Source of the DNA: Nepenthes gracilis
Lineage: Eukaryota; Streptophyta; Magnoliopsida; Caryophyllales; Nepenthaceae
NCBI GenBank assembly: GCA_033239525.1
Contig: BSYO01000002.1
Span: forward strand, 29,432,068 to 29,496,067
DNA length: 64,000 bases
Direction of reading: 5' to 3'
Part shown: in pieces, positions 1 through 13,711 of the stretch
Layout of the letters: every line of letters starts with the position of its first letter
Numbering within the stretch: the first letter of the stretch is position 1
Notes under the pieces: model-generated
Told to the model about the DNA's origin: nothing
Seen by the model: the letters and a program-made list of their open reading frames with translations, nothing else
Databases searched by the model: none
Position numbers and translations under genes: made by a program

Positions 1-604
1 AAATGCATCCAATTGAAATACTAATGTAAACGATTCTGCCGACCTCATGAGCAACCTGATGTGGAGAATGTGTAAAATCGAGACAAATAATGACTTTATA
101 AAATAATAAACGAAATATTAAATCTAAACAAACGGGTACAATCAATCGGAAGATGATACTTCAAACATGAACAACCCCATTCGATAATGGCCAAATAAAT
201 ATTAACCAGCATTGATTAAACAATTACTGAATCAATCGAAATATCAGTTACATTTCAAAAATAACAGTTAACATTTAATATAATATTACACCTTTCATTA
301 TAAGAGGTGGTTTTAAATTAAGTAATTGGTTAGAACCCCGATATAAATATGGATCCCTAACTAAGCATGGGCAAGGCATACTTTGGAATACAAGCGCCCA
401 TAAAGAGTATATCCAAAACAAAGCTCAATCCTTCAAATTCACAAAAACTCAACTTTCATCTTTTTTTTTCTTTTTCTTTTTTCTATCTTTCTATATTTTT
501 CTATTTTTTTGATAAAGATCACTAATTTAAATATTAAAGGATATATCAAAAAGTGAGTCCTTTATACTTCTAATATATTATTAAGTTGTTGTGATGTATA
601 AGGT

Positions 605-727
605 CAAAATTTTCAATTACGAAGATTAAATATGCAACCTCTTGAATTAGTTAAAGAATTCATTTGATTCTCTCAAGTCGGTTAAAAAGTTTTCAGCTAC
701 GAAGATTAAACACACAACCTCTTGAAT
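605..727. repeat. Imperfect direct duplication, about 42 bp, period 81
   Basis: A segment ending in ACCTCTTGAAT occurs at about 605-646 and again at 686-727. Both copies contain TACGAAGATTAAA. The copies differ at several positions, so the duplication is not recent. No function is apparent. Confidence 0.7.
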
Positions 728-1166
728 AGGGTATGAGGAACACATCAGACTCTAATACATTTGTTGAGTTGAGATCCAATGAATAAAATTTAATATTAAA
801 AATATTTTAAAAATATAAAATTTTTTTATCATATTAGTATTAAAAAATGTTAATATTTTAATAAAAATATTTTTATATTGTATGATTTTAATATATTAAA
901 TATTAGTTGTTGTATTGCAGATAATTTAATAAATTTTGGCTGGTGTCCTATGGTAACGCACTCTTCTTTTCAACGTCAACGACACTGAAATATGGAGGCA
1001 AATGGGTAAAATTATAAAAATATTTTGATATTTTATATTTATTTTAATACTGTTAGAATATATTAAATTTTACAGTCATAGAATCACCCCGTTTAACAAA
1101 TTAAGCATTTTATTTTGATGAAATTAGAATGACATAGCATCACATGTTAAACCAAAATTTTCTAAT

Positions 1167-1360
1167 GCGACATACTAAGACATTTTCTGCCATTTTCTGC
1201 CATTAGCATCAAATATATTTTTTTAAAAATAAAAATACCTTTTGGAGCTGTGCGCGAAGTCAGGCGTATCACATGGTCAAAATTTTCGGCGACATACTAA
1301 GACATTTTCTGCCATTTTCTGCCATTAGCATCAAATATATTTTTTTAAAAATAAAAATAT
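1167..1360. repeat. Direct duplication, 72 bp, period 122
   Basis: A 72-bp segment beginning GCGACATACTAAGA occurs at 1167-1238 and again, almost identical, at 1289-1360. Each copy contains its own small tandem CATTTTCTGC doublet. The near identity suggests a fairly recent local duplication in otherwise unremarkable AT-rich DNA. Confidence 0.85.
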
Positions 1361-2105
1361 ATTAAAATTAATTATTTTTAAAAATCATTAAACCACAATT
1401 GCCCATCTGATTTGCAAGATTATCATTTTTGAGTTCCAAGCAACATCTATGGGGTGTCAATTTCTACAAAAAAGAAACTAACCTAACTTTACATGTAAAA
1501 TATAGAAGCAATTTAAATTAATAAAAAGAACCAGTTCAATATAAGAGATTGTGATTATAAGAAAAATTTGAAAAAATAGATTAGGCTATTATAAATCTAT
1601 TTTATGTAATATTACCTTATATTATATAAGAGATGTATTTTAAATTAATATAAGAATAAAATTGTCATGATTTTAAAAACTATCAAAATATTTTTTAGCA
1701 ATTTATTGAAAGCAAATTGTAGTGACCATAATTTACATGATAACATATTATCTGTACTGAGTAGCGAGTATGGGTTTACACTCCTATGATTTTACTCTTT
1801 CAGAGCATCCCTAGCAAAATGTTTGTTATCATAAAGATGATTGTGTCTCATTATAAAGCGCATTCATCTCTTTCTTGAGGTAATATGGGATTCTAAATAC
1901 CAATTTTTACAGTCCATCATGCTTATGGAACGATGCTTGCATGTGGCATAGTGAATAATTGGCTCGTGTCACATCTGCATACTTTCAATTGGGATTGGAT
2001 ACGACACCATTATGTAACAAACTGCATCCATATGATCATATATATTGTCCACTTTAGACAACAAGTTTGGGCCTATATAGGCGCAAGTTTGTTCCTCCAG
2101 ACCTT

Positions 2106-3502
2106 TGTTGGAGTAGGTTACTCATTTGTGGATAATTCAACAAATAAGTTTTGTCATCGAAGAATTTGTGGAGAGCAAATGACGTAATGCATTTGACGGA
2201 GAATAAATCCGGAGAGCAAATTTCGGTCAACGGGAGGTTTGACCGTCTGAGTGAATAAACTAGTCAACTGGTGGTTAACCGGCTGAGGACTGTAGCGGTA
2301 CTACTGGATGGCGAACGAGTAGCAGAAGACGGTCAACAGAAGGTTGACCGGATAGGAGAAGAATCCAATCAAGGAAAAGTTGATTGGCTAAGGATGGAGA
2401 GGAAATTCGGAGAGGATTTTCGAAGAGTATTTCGGAGCGACAAATATTAGAGCGTCTTTTAAGAGAGCTTGCCGGTCAACTTGTTAACCGGTTGAGAATG
2501 AAGAATTTATCAGTTGGTATTACCGGTATGAAATCGCCTGTGGACATGGCAGAGTGCACAGTAGAGTTCAGCGATATGGGTTGTGCATAGTGACGACCGA
2601 GGATATGGGATGTCGAGGTCGTTGTCACTACTTGGAGATCAAGGAACATTAGAGGACTCTTGTGATGGGTAAAGGGCACAGATAGTCCAGAGACTTGATT
2701 GCAGCAACGACCGAGAATGTCGTGGACAATTGGCAACAAGTTGTGGACAATTGGCTCTATAGAACAGGTGACAGACCTGTAGTGTGTGTGCGCCGTCTGT
2801 GTAGGTGGCAATCTGTAGAGTTAGTGGATAAAATTTTTGACAGGTTATAGAGTAGGTGGTAGGCATTTGTCCATACGCAGCCAACCTATTGGTTGAAGGT
2901 CTTTGGACAGATCAATTTATATATGCACGCTCGGCATGCTGTGCTGGGTGTGAAAAAACCACTAAATGCGTGTGTGAGAAGACACTAGAAGGGGTGGAAA
3001 ACACCAAGGGTGAGGAAATCATTAAGGAGCCAGGGTGCTGAGCACCAAGGGCTATGGGTGTTGGCCGCATGAGTGCAGGGGTGAAACGGCGGTTGTCGTT
3101 TCACGAATACTTGTAAAATGTGATAGTAGAGAGCACCACAATGATGAGAGAAAAATAGAGAAGAAAGGGAGAGTAGTAAGTGAAACATAAAATGGGGATT
3201 CTTTGTATTCTTGTACTCTATTCTTCAATTTTTTACCTCTAAGGTTTGTGTAGTCATGGTGGTTGTTATACTCTATTTCTGAATTTGTGTAACCATTTTA
3301 TATAGTGAATTTATTGGTGTATTTTGTGTCCCATGATTTTTTTTCTTAATTAAGAAGGTATTTTCACTTAAAAAAATTATTGTGCATCTTTTGTGTTTTT
3401 GTTTCTACTAAATTGTGGTTGACGATAACGGGGGGTCTGGATATTCTGTTATTACCGGATCGGATAGATTTAGATGTCGAATCCTAATAAGTGATATCAG
3501 AG
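2106..3502 (+). mobile_element. Old copia LTR with PBS (no coding region left)
   Basis: The left end TGTTGGAGTAGG matches the LTR starts of the other Tork-type elements here, notably the long LTRs at 36729-38017 and 51030-52386. The right end CCTAATA (3489) is followed two bases later by TGATATCAGAG at 3492-3502, one mismatch from the plant copia initiator tRNA-Met PBS. The LTR is therefore about 1384 bp in plus orientation. U3 has several GGTCAAC...GTTGACC pairs (2226-2500). The conserved TTTTCACTTAAAA block lies at 3361-3373. No gag follows, so the internal region is deleted or unrecognisable. Confidence 0.7.
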
Positions 3503-6500
3503 ATGGTGCTGATATCAATAAATGTTAAGAAAAGCCATAAGAAATAAAATTATACTGAGTGTAGATTTATAATTGTGGTCCAAAAGTCATTATATGTCAT
3601 CATGTGGTTACAGGGGCTGCACAACTATTGATATACCCAATTATTATTTAGCCTTTTACGTGGATCACAATGTTTTAGAAATTAAAATTTTGGTTTTTAT
3701 TAAATATTTGGTATATAAGTCTAATTAAAATGATTTAAAATATTAAAAAAATGTTTATTTATTTTTGATGTGAGAAAATTAAAATATGCAACTCTCTTAG
3801 ATAAAGGTATAGAAAAGACATAACCATTAATTTTTAGAAAAAAAGTCCATAAATATAACATATGAAATATTATTTCTCAATTCATATATAAATTTTTTTT
3901 TCCCTTTTGGTGAAAATACTGCCGTGTATAATTTCTTTTATTATTCCACTATAATTTTTCTTATCGGGGATTATAAAATTAAGATATGTGTTGATTAATA
4001 ATTTCTTACAAATATAGTAGTCCACAACAACAATACAATGACCACATAAACCAATAAAAGCAAGGCTCTTCATCTTTAACAATTCAATGCTCGGGCCCAT
4101 AGTTAGAGCAAATCCTTAGGATTATTCAATAAAAAATAAATATTATAAAAATATATTTTGAACTCTCTATATTATAAGTTGACATTTCTTAATGAATTTA
4201 TTTTTATTACTTTAAAAGGCTTATAGTATTTTTTTAGAATTAGTTATTTCTTAATTATTTTTGGGTCCTTGATATTTATATAATTTGTCCGCTTGTGTTT
4301 TGTCATTAAGTATGGATAATTTAAATACTAATTGCCCAATAATATCCGATTTCAAATAGTTAGAATTGGCTTAAAATTTTATTTTCTAAATATTTCTTTT
4401 TTGATTGTGCATTCTAATTAAATTTGTCCACTTCACTTGAAATAATTGAAATTAACCTTTCATTTTCAAGATATAAAACAGAATTGCATGTTGATGGGTC
4501 ACGCGTGTTACTCTCTAATCGGCAGAGATCATGATTTTCAATTATTTTGAAAAGTGAAATACAATTCATTATATATTTAATTATATTAAAATTATTAAAA
4601 CTAAGCATAAATATTACAATATTTTAATTATTATTATTTATTTTTTAACACTAAAAATAATAATTTTAGAATAATTATATATATACTTAAATATTTAAAT
4701 AAAATTAATCTTTAGAAAATCTTAAGATGGGATCGCCCAGATACATTTAAAATGTCAACATTTATATCGCCCACCTAAGATGGATTGTCTAATCGTCATT
4801 TTAAATGAGAGATTTCGTCGTTTTCTGAATTTTAATATAATATTTTGATTTAATTTTAATTTTATTTATTTATTAAAAAAAGGAAAATTTTCTATGAAAA
4901 ATCGTGATATTAATCGCAACCCCAACCCCCTACATGTATCCAGGCGGCAGCAACTCATTTTACCAGTGGCTAATCATCAATTCCTTTTTCATTAATATCA
5001 ACTAATTCTAAAATAATATATATAATTATTATCACGTATATAATAAAACTAACATATATTTTAGAAATAAATTTACATACTTTAATAATTAAAAATACTA
5101 TTAGTTAATAAAGTTTATGATATAAAAGCTTTATGATAAATTACATTATTTATACTTTTAAAGAAGATCTTTATATAATATTGGTGTATAAACTTAGGAA
5201 GTTTATATGTATTTAGATATATGTCACTTATGCTCAATAATATATTTTTTCTCAAATATTTCCTAATAGTATTTAAATTATAAATTCATATTATTATATA
5301 ATATATAAAAATATAAGTTTTCAATTTAAAACAATGAAATTACTTTTAAACAAGATAAATATCTCGACTATAAATGAATCAAACTATATTTAAAAGGTGA
5401 AAGGATGGTTATTGAAAAACGATCCCGCATCACATTCCTAAGCTAGATTCATAAATGAATCAAACTATATTTTAATGAGTTTATTAATAGGCCTCTAAAT
5501 GAGTATGTATATCAATTTATAATTCTAACTAAATTATTTATGAGTCTAAATAAATTAAATAAGGTCAGGCTCAAGTTTAACCAACTTACCAAACAAGTTA
5601 AAAAATTAGGCTTGAGTTTCTCTTATTTTCACAAATAGAAGAATTTACCAAGTATAACCCTTTAGGTACTCTTAAAAGGATTGACTTATTTGTAGTTCTA
5701 CGTAATACTAATAAAATTTATTTCAAAATATATTAATAATTTTTTAAATAATTGTTGAATATATTAAAATTGATATAAGCTGAACTAACCATAAATTACT
5801 GTATGGGAGAATTTAATTTTTAAATACTTTAGTCATGAAAAGATTTGGTTAAATGCAAAGTGTTTGTTGTCACATGCTATAGCTTAAAAATTGATTATTA
5901 GGTCAATAGAATTTGAAAATTTTATGACATCCGTTAATTTAGATCTTAAATTTTATGGAGTACAAATCTATAATCTGTGCTTAAGCTATTTAGAATTTTT
6001 ATTTTTGTGCTAACTTGAGCAACATTGATTAAAAAAATTGTATAAGACAATTGTAAAAATCATATGATTGCTTAGGTTTTAAGCGGCATTTATGTAGTGA
6101 ATTGGCTGAGATAATTGCAAGAGCTATACACCAAGTGAATATTGGTGAGGCATGGGACATTGCATATATGGTGAACATGCATCATGGTTTTTGCTCATTA
6201 TAGATTTTGACATCCCTTTCTTTTATTAAACATACCTCATTATTCACCTAACTTAATACACAAATATTTCATCTTCTCCCTTGTGATTCTCATGACAAAA
6301 TCATTCTGTACCTCATTATCTACCTAACTTAATACACAAATATTTCGTCTTCTCCATTGCGATTCTCATGAGAGAATCATTCTGTTTGTTTTGACTTTTA
6401 AAGTCATCAAAATTTTTATTATACAGTCATTGAGAGGTAGACAGAGTCCCGGTGATAAAAATAAAATATTTACTTATAAGAAGAAACTATAAAGGTTTTA

Positions 6501-7665
6501 GATCATTTGATTAAGAAAAAATTTTAAAAACTTTTAAGATATGAGTCATTTTTAGGAGTTCACATATAAATCGAATGCATCATTATCATTAGATGCAAGT
6601 TAGCTATCTATCTTACAGTAAATCTATTTAATATGATTATTGATAATCCAAATATTTTTTCAAGTTGAGTTTTTTTTTTTTCTAATGTTTTTAATTTCTA
6701 TGTTGATGGTTGGTTTATATTGTGTGACTTGAATTTCATAAACTCCCATATCATTTATTTATATCAAACATCCAGGCTTTAGTATTTTTGCTTTAATACA
6801 TAGATCAAAACCAAGTTTAGAGTATTTTCTCATAGGAACAAGACTTATTCACAAAACTATTTGGCTAAATATAGCATTTACCAAGCGGAATTCCTTCGTC
6901 TTAACTAGCCTCTCTGGGCAGCTTTCAAAGTTAGCTGGTTACATAATTAATCAGCTGAATGACATGGACTTCAAATTGGCACGTACTAAAATTTCTCAAC
7001 AAATCAGTTGAATTCTTCTGCTTTAATAATTCATCACGCTGATCTAACGACAGCGTGGTGAGGATCGAAACGAAGATCCTGATCAATCATGCAGATGTTG
7101 TGCATCAAGTGGGGCCTCCCTGGGCCACGTCATCATGCGATTTCTTCGCTTGTAAGAGTTTTGACTTGAATTGAAGTGTAGAGACAAGTTTCTAGAGACT
7201 TTTGAGTCTCGGGAAGAAGATAAAAAAAAATAAAGTAGCTTTCTTTTTCAGTAGCCTCTTATAATATTTGTTCAAAGAGAAATTATAGCAAAAAAGCGTA
7301 TACCGTATTGTTTCACAAAATTTTTCGAAGATTTAGTTTCTAGAATCTGTCATTTTTACCCTAAACACAATCAAAGACTCTTACGTTGTGCATTAAATAT
7401 GTTTTATTTTGGATATTTTTCTAAGTAATTGATGAATAAATGTATTAAATGTTATGGACAAAATAATACGTCAAGAGATCATCAAAAATAGCCATAACCA
7501 GTGTAGCATTAGCCTAAAAAACGAAGGTAGAAAGAAGAAAGAACATTATTGGAAGTGAAAACACTCAAAAATTAAAACGGTAGATTATTTACAAAAATTA
7601 TTTGATATATTGAACGAGAGATACGATCCACTAAATAATCTATGATTCATGCTATATGAATGTAA
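3503..7665. other. Gene-free AT-rich DNA
   Basis: I see no supported gene. The region is AT-rich with frequent stops in all frames and only short open frames without motifs. It includes the 76-bp duplication listed separately. A slightly more GC-rich patch lies at about 7020-7150, without recognisable content. Confidence 0.6.
6235..6385. repeat. Tandem duplication, two units of about 76 bp
   Basis: The unit beginning CCTCATTATTCACCTAACTT at 6235 is repeated directly from 6311, and both units end in TCATTCTGT. They differ at a handful of positions. No coding potential. Confidence 0.85.
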
Positions 7666-8361
7666 TGTTGGGTTATGAGTGATTCTAGTGTGGATCTACA
7701 CCTATTTAAAACACTATTCGATTGTTTGGACCAGAATACACGATTATTGTATTGATACAAAGGTTGTAATATTTGCGCGTGACTGACACATAAGTGCTGA
7801 TTCCAAAGAAAGAGCGTTGGAGGTGTGCTCGAGATGCCAAACCAAGTGACACTCGATGCGCTCAATGAACGCTCGAACATCGGTTCACAGTATAAATATG
7901 CTTTGACGTATTTTAGGGTTCATCACTTATAACTTTAATACCTAGAGATGGCCAACTTTGAGAGAAAAAAGAAGAAAAAGAGATAAAAAATGAAGAAGAT
8001 GAATATTTAAGTATCCGGTTGAGTTTGGAATCGTATTCTAGTATCCGCCGACCTTGAGAATATTATTCTTAAAATTAAAAAGAATTTTTATTAATTTTAT
8101 TTCTTCTCTGTTATCTTATATTATCTACTATTCAAATTTATTTGTGATAAAATTCTATATCTTTATATTTAGTAGTTTATATAACCGAACTTATTGTATA
8201 ATAGATATATTTTGGATAAATCATCCTGTGACATTTTTATTATTTTAAAAGAAATCTTTCACATAAAATTTAGTATTCTTCATTATTTGTGATTATTACT
8301 TAATTATTGTACGTTATTGATTAATTCTTCACGATTTAAATAAGTAGATTGAATCCCAACA
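7666..8361 (+). mobile_element. Solo LTR, copia Tork type, 696 bp
   Basis: It starts TGTTGGGTTATGAG and ends GAATCCCAACA, the inverted termini typical of the elements in this window. It is flanked by TGTAA (7661-7665) and TATAA (8362-8366), a target duplication with one mismatch. The conserved block TTTCACATAAAA (8257-8268) near the right end sets the orientation as plus. No PBS, polypurine tract or coding region adjoins it, so it fits a solo LTR left by LTR-LTR recombination. Confidence 0.65.
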
Positions 8362-10264
8362 TATAATGCAAATAGTCATAATATAGAAAGTGGCAGGCTA
8401 GTAATCGTGTGTATACCAAATAGATGATGTGGATACCTATTTTAAAAACAAATAAGAATTTGAATAGATAAAAAATAGTTAAAAAATACAAAACTAAAAG
8501 CTAAAAATCAATCGCCTCATAAAAAAAAGTTCACTTATATTTAGTAGTTAGTTTAAAATGTCATTCAATCTTACTGTTTGAAATCCCTCACTAATATAGG
8601 ATTTATTAATCTTAATTAAGGAGATAATTTACTTAAGTTTTTATTAAATTTTAATCTATTTAAACTACTAGTCTTTATTTTCTTAAGCAGAAAGTGGGCT
8701 TTAAGCCGAAACGACACTCCAACGGCTTGGATTCCAGCAGTTCCGGCGAGCTCTGGAGTGGTTTCTGGAAATTTTGATTATTTATAGTATTTAGAAGTAT
8801 GTGATATTTTTAATGTTTTGCATGATTTTCTGGCAATAATGTGTTTTTATAAAATATTGGATGACGTTGAAAATTAGTAATCATTTTCAAAATTTGTCCT
8901 TATTAATTAATCAGTCGGCAGTATCTAATTAGGAATTAGATAGATTACGATAAGGTCATCACCACCCTAGAAAATGGTGCTATTTTAAATAAATTAAAAT
9001 GTCATTTAATTGAATTAATATTAATTATATTTAGAAGACGTTGATTTGGTGCGAGCTGCTCGTCGACTTTTGCTGGAAAGTGACAAAGAAAATGGAAAAT
9101 GATGGCTTTGTTCTCTTTCGTCAGTAGAAAAAATCATATTATCTTAATGTTTTCCAGTAATTAATTAGTAAATTAGTACAAATGATTCATTTAAACCTGC
9201 CCGTTATTGGAGGTGACTTGTAATTAAGTGACACCCTACGTTGTAATTTCCAATAGCACGATGACTTGTCAAATGTTTGAAGAGAATTAGTAATTGATAA
9301 ATAATTTTTTTTTCACTTTATAATAAGTAATTTTTATTTATTTTTTACGTAAAAAATAAAATTTGCTTTAGATTGATTTAAAATTATTAAATTACTTGAA
9401 GGAATGCTCACAGGCCAATAGTATCTTTTCTTTCTTTTTTGAAGAAGAAATGATGACGCCATCAGAAAGTTCAGTATCAACTAATTTTATCAACAACTAT
9501 AATAAAATTTACTTTATATTCATTTTGATGGGATGGTAGAAATGATGACCGGCCCAGTGCAAAAATCTACCAATTTGACGGCCGCTTTAGGAGGCGTCCG
9601 ATCTATAGGCATAGAGGTCGATCAACGCTTCTGTTGACAAAAAGTAACACTTCAACAGGTTAATTACAGCCCAATTCGGATGGTCCCCAACACCGTTTTC
9701 GAACATCAAAGATCGCCTACTTTAACTATCAAGAATCCCAAATATTATCATAAATCACGATTTGTTTAGAAATGTCAACTTCCAACTCACCGTATCTCCC
9801 GTAATAGTAATTATAATATTTGTCGTATGCAGTATCTTTTTAAGGAAGAAAGAAATCCCCTTCGACTGACCACAATTACCTAAATCGGCATTTTTAATCC
9901 TCATGCTAGTCCTTCGAGTTTACGCAGGGCAGTTGTTAGTCGGCCTTTCCGCCCAAGTAGAGCTAAGTTGGCCCAAAGGCTATAGAAAGCCATTGTGACA
10001 GGCTCTAAGGATATATTCACATCGACACCTATATTGACATTGATACCAACTCTCAAGCACTACTTCCAAAGAGTTCATAAGAGATTGCGCTCTATCCACA
10101 GAGTATCGGGAGAATTCCCATGCCATTCTCACCTCTCGCTATCAAAGCCCCTCCGCACGAGCGCACCACCACAAAAGTCGCTCCACATTGAGCGCAATCT
10201 GTAAATTTAACTCAAAAAATCCCTTCATTATATCATCATTTGTATATTTTTATTTTAATATCTT

Positions 10265-10445
10265 TCATCTCTTAAAAAAGATTACTAACTTAAACGTATT
10301 AGGGAGGGAGTTTCGCTAATTCTTTGACCTCTTATTTTTAAGTTGTGGTATGTTAGATTTAGGTCGAGAAATACAGGAATCAGACTCGTTTCAATTCGAC
10401 CAAAAATTTAGCGGCACTCTAACTTGCCAATAATCTGAATCTAGA
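10265..10445 (+). repeat. Possible decayed LTR fragment, related to blocks near 540 and 35560
   Basis: The stretch AAAGATTACTAACTTAAACG, then a GAGGGAGTTTCGCTAATTC-like segment, recurs in diverged form at about 505-575 and 35550-35640. The layout (ACTTAA-GT-TAG-AG, then a pyrimidine-rich segment and an ATTCRAC-like segment) resembles U5 parts of plant gypsy LTRs. This is a weak assignment: no PBS, partner LTR or coding region is identified. Confidence 0.35.
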
Positions 10446-12682
10446 ATACATTAGATTAAAAATTTAAATATTACTCCAAATAAGACTCATGGGCCATTAA
10501 TTTCTTTTTTTTTTTTTTCAAAAAAAGCAATAATCGTATCCGAAGGTTTAATATCTACTAAATTTGTAAACAGCTATGGTAAGACAAAGAATTCATAAAT
10601 TGTACGAAATGATTATGTGTGAATTCCTTGTGGGTGGCTATTTAAATTATTTGTCATATTTCAGGGCTCAACCGTAGACTGCGATGAAAATTACCAAGCT
10701 GAAGTAACATCCACAAATATATATTTATAAATATAATGATGTAAGAAAAATTACAAAAAAAAAAAAAAATAGAATTCTCATATAACCTAAAAAAAAATCA
10801 AAGATTGCTACGTATATAGTGGACTATAGTTGGCTTATTGGGCACTTACAGTTGAATTGTTGAAAATTTTTTGATACGTGGCTCAATTAGAAAAAAATCG
10901 AAACTAGACACGTTAAATTCGATTTTTATATATGAATAATATTTTGATTTGATTGCCTATTTATATATTTAATCAGCAATTAACTGAATTGAATTCCATT
11001 TTCACTTAAAATGCAATTTTAATTTCATCATTATTTATTCATTTTCACTAATTTTACCATGTGAAAAAAATAATAAATACATGATGTGAATTTGTAAAGT
11101 AATGTTGCCATTGCTGTTACTAAGCAGTTTTGACATTTATATGAAATGTCTTAATATTTGATAAATAGATTGATCATATACTAGTAACTTTAATGCTATA
11201 AATCATAAGAATGAAATTAATTCACGTACCCACGGTTTAGATGAGCCGGTTTAATTAGAATAAATTTAAACAACTATTTACAGTTTAATTATGAATTTAC
11301 CTTTCCAATCAAACCATCATATGCAGCCCTCGTCACAATCGCCTAGTGATGCACAATTCACGCATAAGACAATATTTTTTTATATATTTGTTTATTTTTT
11401 TTAAAATTTTATTGGCATGGTCTCTAATTACATGCAGATGGCTCCAAATTAGTGAGCCAGATTGGGATTTGGCGTGATTAATTATCGGATTTATTGGACG
11501 GATTAAAAAAATCTACAGTTCTATGAAAGCGATCTCCACCAACCACCGCCGCGTTTACCACCGTGATTGATTTTTATTTTTGTTTTTGTTTTTTTAAAAA
11601 TGCATCTTGGATTGGTCTTCCCATTTGGCGAGGGATTGACACCTTCTGAGTCACGAAGAGGATGATCGGGATAAGCATTAACCTTCAGGAAATTAAAACG
11701 ATGCCGTAATAATAATGACTTCTTAAAAACAACTAATAAATAATTAAAAAAAGCGTTCGGTAATTTGTCTTTTACATTAGGATTCAAGGGGTTATCGGGT
11801 CGGTAATTTAATCACTGGGGTTAAGTATTTTTAAATATTACACCCATTTTTAATGGAAGTTGATTTTATAATTTATTCATAAAAATGAAGTGTGAATTTT
11901 ATTGTCGTGTTGTTTCAGCCACTGCCCGCATATAAACAATTTATTCAGTGCCAGTTCAACATGTTTTACTGGCTAGTGAATGCAAGCTCTTTGCCACAAG
12001 CATATTTTTTGGGGAGCATTTTTGAAATTGAAAAAAAAAATAATCGGAATTGAATTTGTCACCTTTTTTGTTTAAATTTGTATGATATAACAGCATAATA
12101 ATAAGTTATTTTTTTATGTAGAAGACATTTTCAAACAAAAAAAATCATTAGATTTTTTATTTAAATAACTATATTTATTCTAAGTGCAATTTGGTTAACC
12201 TTCAAACAATTTAGTTATATAACTTCTTCACAATAACATGCGCGATAATTTACTATTAATAACCATTTTTAATTTAATTTGTTTATATAATACTACAAGT
12301 ATGATATTTAGTTACCATTAAGCACAATTATCATGATTATACAATTCAAAGATTCAATTATTACTAACCTTAAATGCACAACTTGATTATGCAATGCCTT
12401 CAAGTGAATAAACTAAGAGATAAAGCCGTACATAGGACTTTCATCAAATACAATTATCTACAGAATTCTATATAAAATATATGCTCAATTAATCGGTAAT
12501 ATGCTTCACAATTGAAACTAAAATAATATATCTAGGTTTGGCGAAAAGTAGACTACAATTCGAATATCAAATAGTTGACAAATCATTTATCTTATTCTTT
12601 TCTCTCTCTCTCTCCTTTTCCCTTATGTGATGTATAGGATTTGAAATAATCTTCTCCAAATATGAAATAAAATCAAAACATC

Positions 12683-12877
12683 ATGTTTATAGTTTGTGTG
12701 GCTACTTTAATGATTATCATGCCACTCTCATATGGTCAGCCACTAAAATTTCTCTCAAATTCACTGTTTAAACTTACTAGCACGCATATATCTCATGAAA
12801 TCATCCAAAAAGAGTTCCATTCAAGTAAAACATTGGGTAAATATCAATCAAATAACTATGTCGACAACAAAGCCTAA
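12683..12877 (+). CDS. Short open frame with signal-peptide-like N-terminus (hypothetical)
   Basis: A 64-codon frame from an ATG. Residues 1-18 are strongly hydrophobic and end in LSYG, followed by a polar tail, which is the layout of a small secreted peptide. I do not recognise the mature part; it has no cysteines and no known peptide-hormone motif that I can see. The surroundings are AT-rich and gene-free, with no obvious promoter, so it may be chance. Confidence 0.15.
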   Translation: MFIVCVATLMIIMPLSYGQPLKFLSNSLFKLTSTHISHEIIQKEFHSSKTLGKYQSNNYVDNKA

Positions 12878-13556
12878 AAAGAACACGTTAGGTATGTGGA
12901 ATTTGTTTTAAATTGAAAAATAAACAATTTTAGTGGATTATTTTATAAAAATTATGTAAAAGATTACCCATAAAACTGTTAAAAAGAACTATTTCATATA
13001 GTACAGTAAATTGTGTAATAAACAGTTGGCCGAATGAGAACCAAAAAGAAAACCTTGCAATTTTTGTTATAGACAATGGATCAAGAGTTTGACATTGCAA
13101 ATGCTTACTAGTTTATTTACATCTCAATTTCTTGCTTTTATCTGAATCTGCATGAGTAATAACTAGTATTGATGCCAAAATTAATATGTACGAACAGTAT
13201 CTTCCTCCGAAATAAAGGCTCCGACTGAGTACATCAATAATAGCAATGGCCATGGCCCTCAACGCATAAGAAAAATACTTGGCATTGAGATGACCTTACG
13301 TTTGACGGGCATGGTCGTGTGTGAAAGCTCTGATCTACAGAACAAAGGTAACTCGTTCCTGCCCAAACGAGGTCCACAACATGCTATATCCTTAGCTGAT
13401 ATATTTATCTGCTTGATCCTCACTACACAAGGTTGGAAATAATAATACTGCATGTCAAAATATCTTCCTCAAGGGACCTAAAAGTTAAGGTTTCATGTAG
13501 GCAAGATGGCTTGTGCTATGAGATTTATATTCAATTATATAATTAGGTAGATTTCT

Positions 13557-13711
13557 TTATATATATATATATATATAATTTAGAATATTTCATAAGGGAT
13601 ACCTTCTTAGCTAAACTTTGGATAGTTTATATGAAGAATGCTGAAAATATATAAATTTTCTTAATATCTTATGTTGTAAAATAAAAAAAAAATATATATA
13701 TATATATATAT
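13557..13711. repeat. Two (AT)n microsatellites
   Basis: Alternating TA runs lie at about 13558-13578 and 13692-13710, the second next to an A-rich tract. They are simple-sequence repeats without further structure. Confidence 0.9.

Larger units (their letters stand above)
1..2105. other. AT-rich non-coding stretch
   Basis: No credible coding region is visible; the short open frames have no recognisable motifs. It holds polypyrimidine tracts (about 461-510) and two short duplications listed separately. Positions 505-575 resemble blocks near 10270 and 35550 and may be the end of a decayed LTR. Confidence 0.6.

Noticed and set aside
7645..7880. 77-codon minus-strand frame in the solo LTR
   Set aside because: It lies wholly within a probable LTR and has no domain.
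11521..11787. 88-codon minus-strand frame ending in a GGKRGGGWW segment
   Set aside because: No recognisable family, no supporting exon structure; the glycine/tryptophan end reflects a local CCACC-rich patch.
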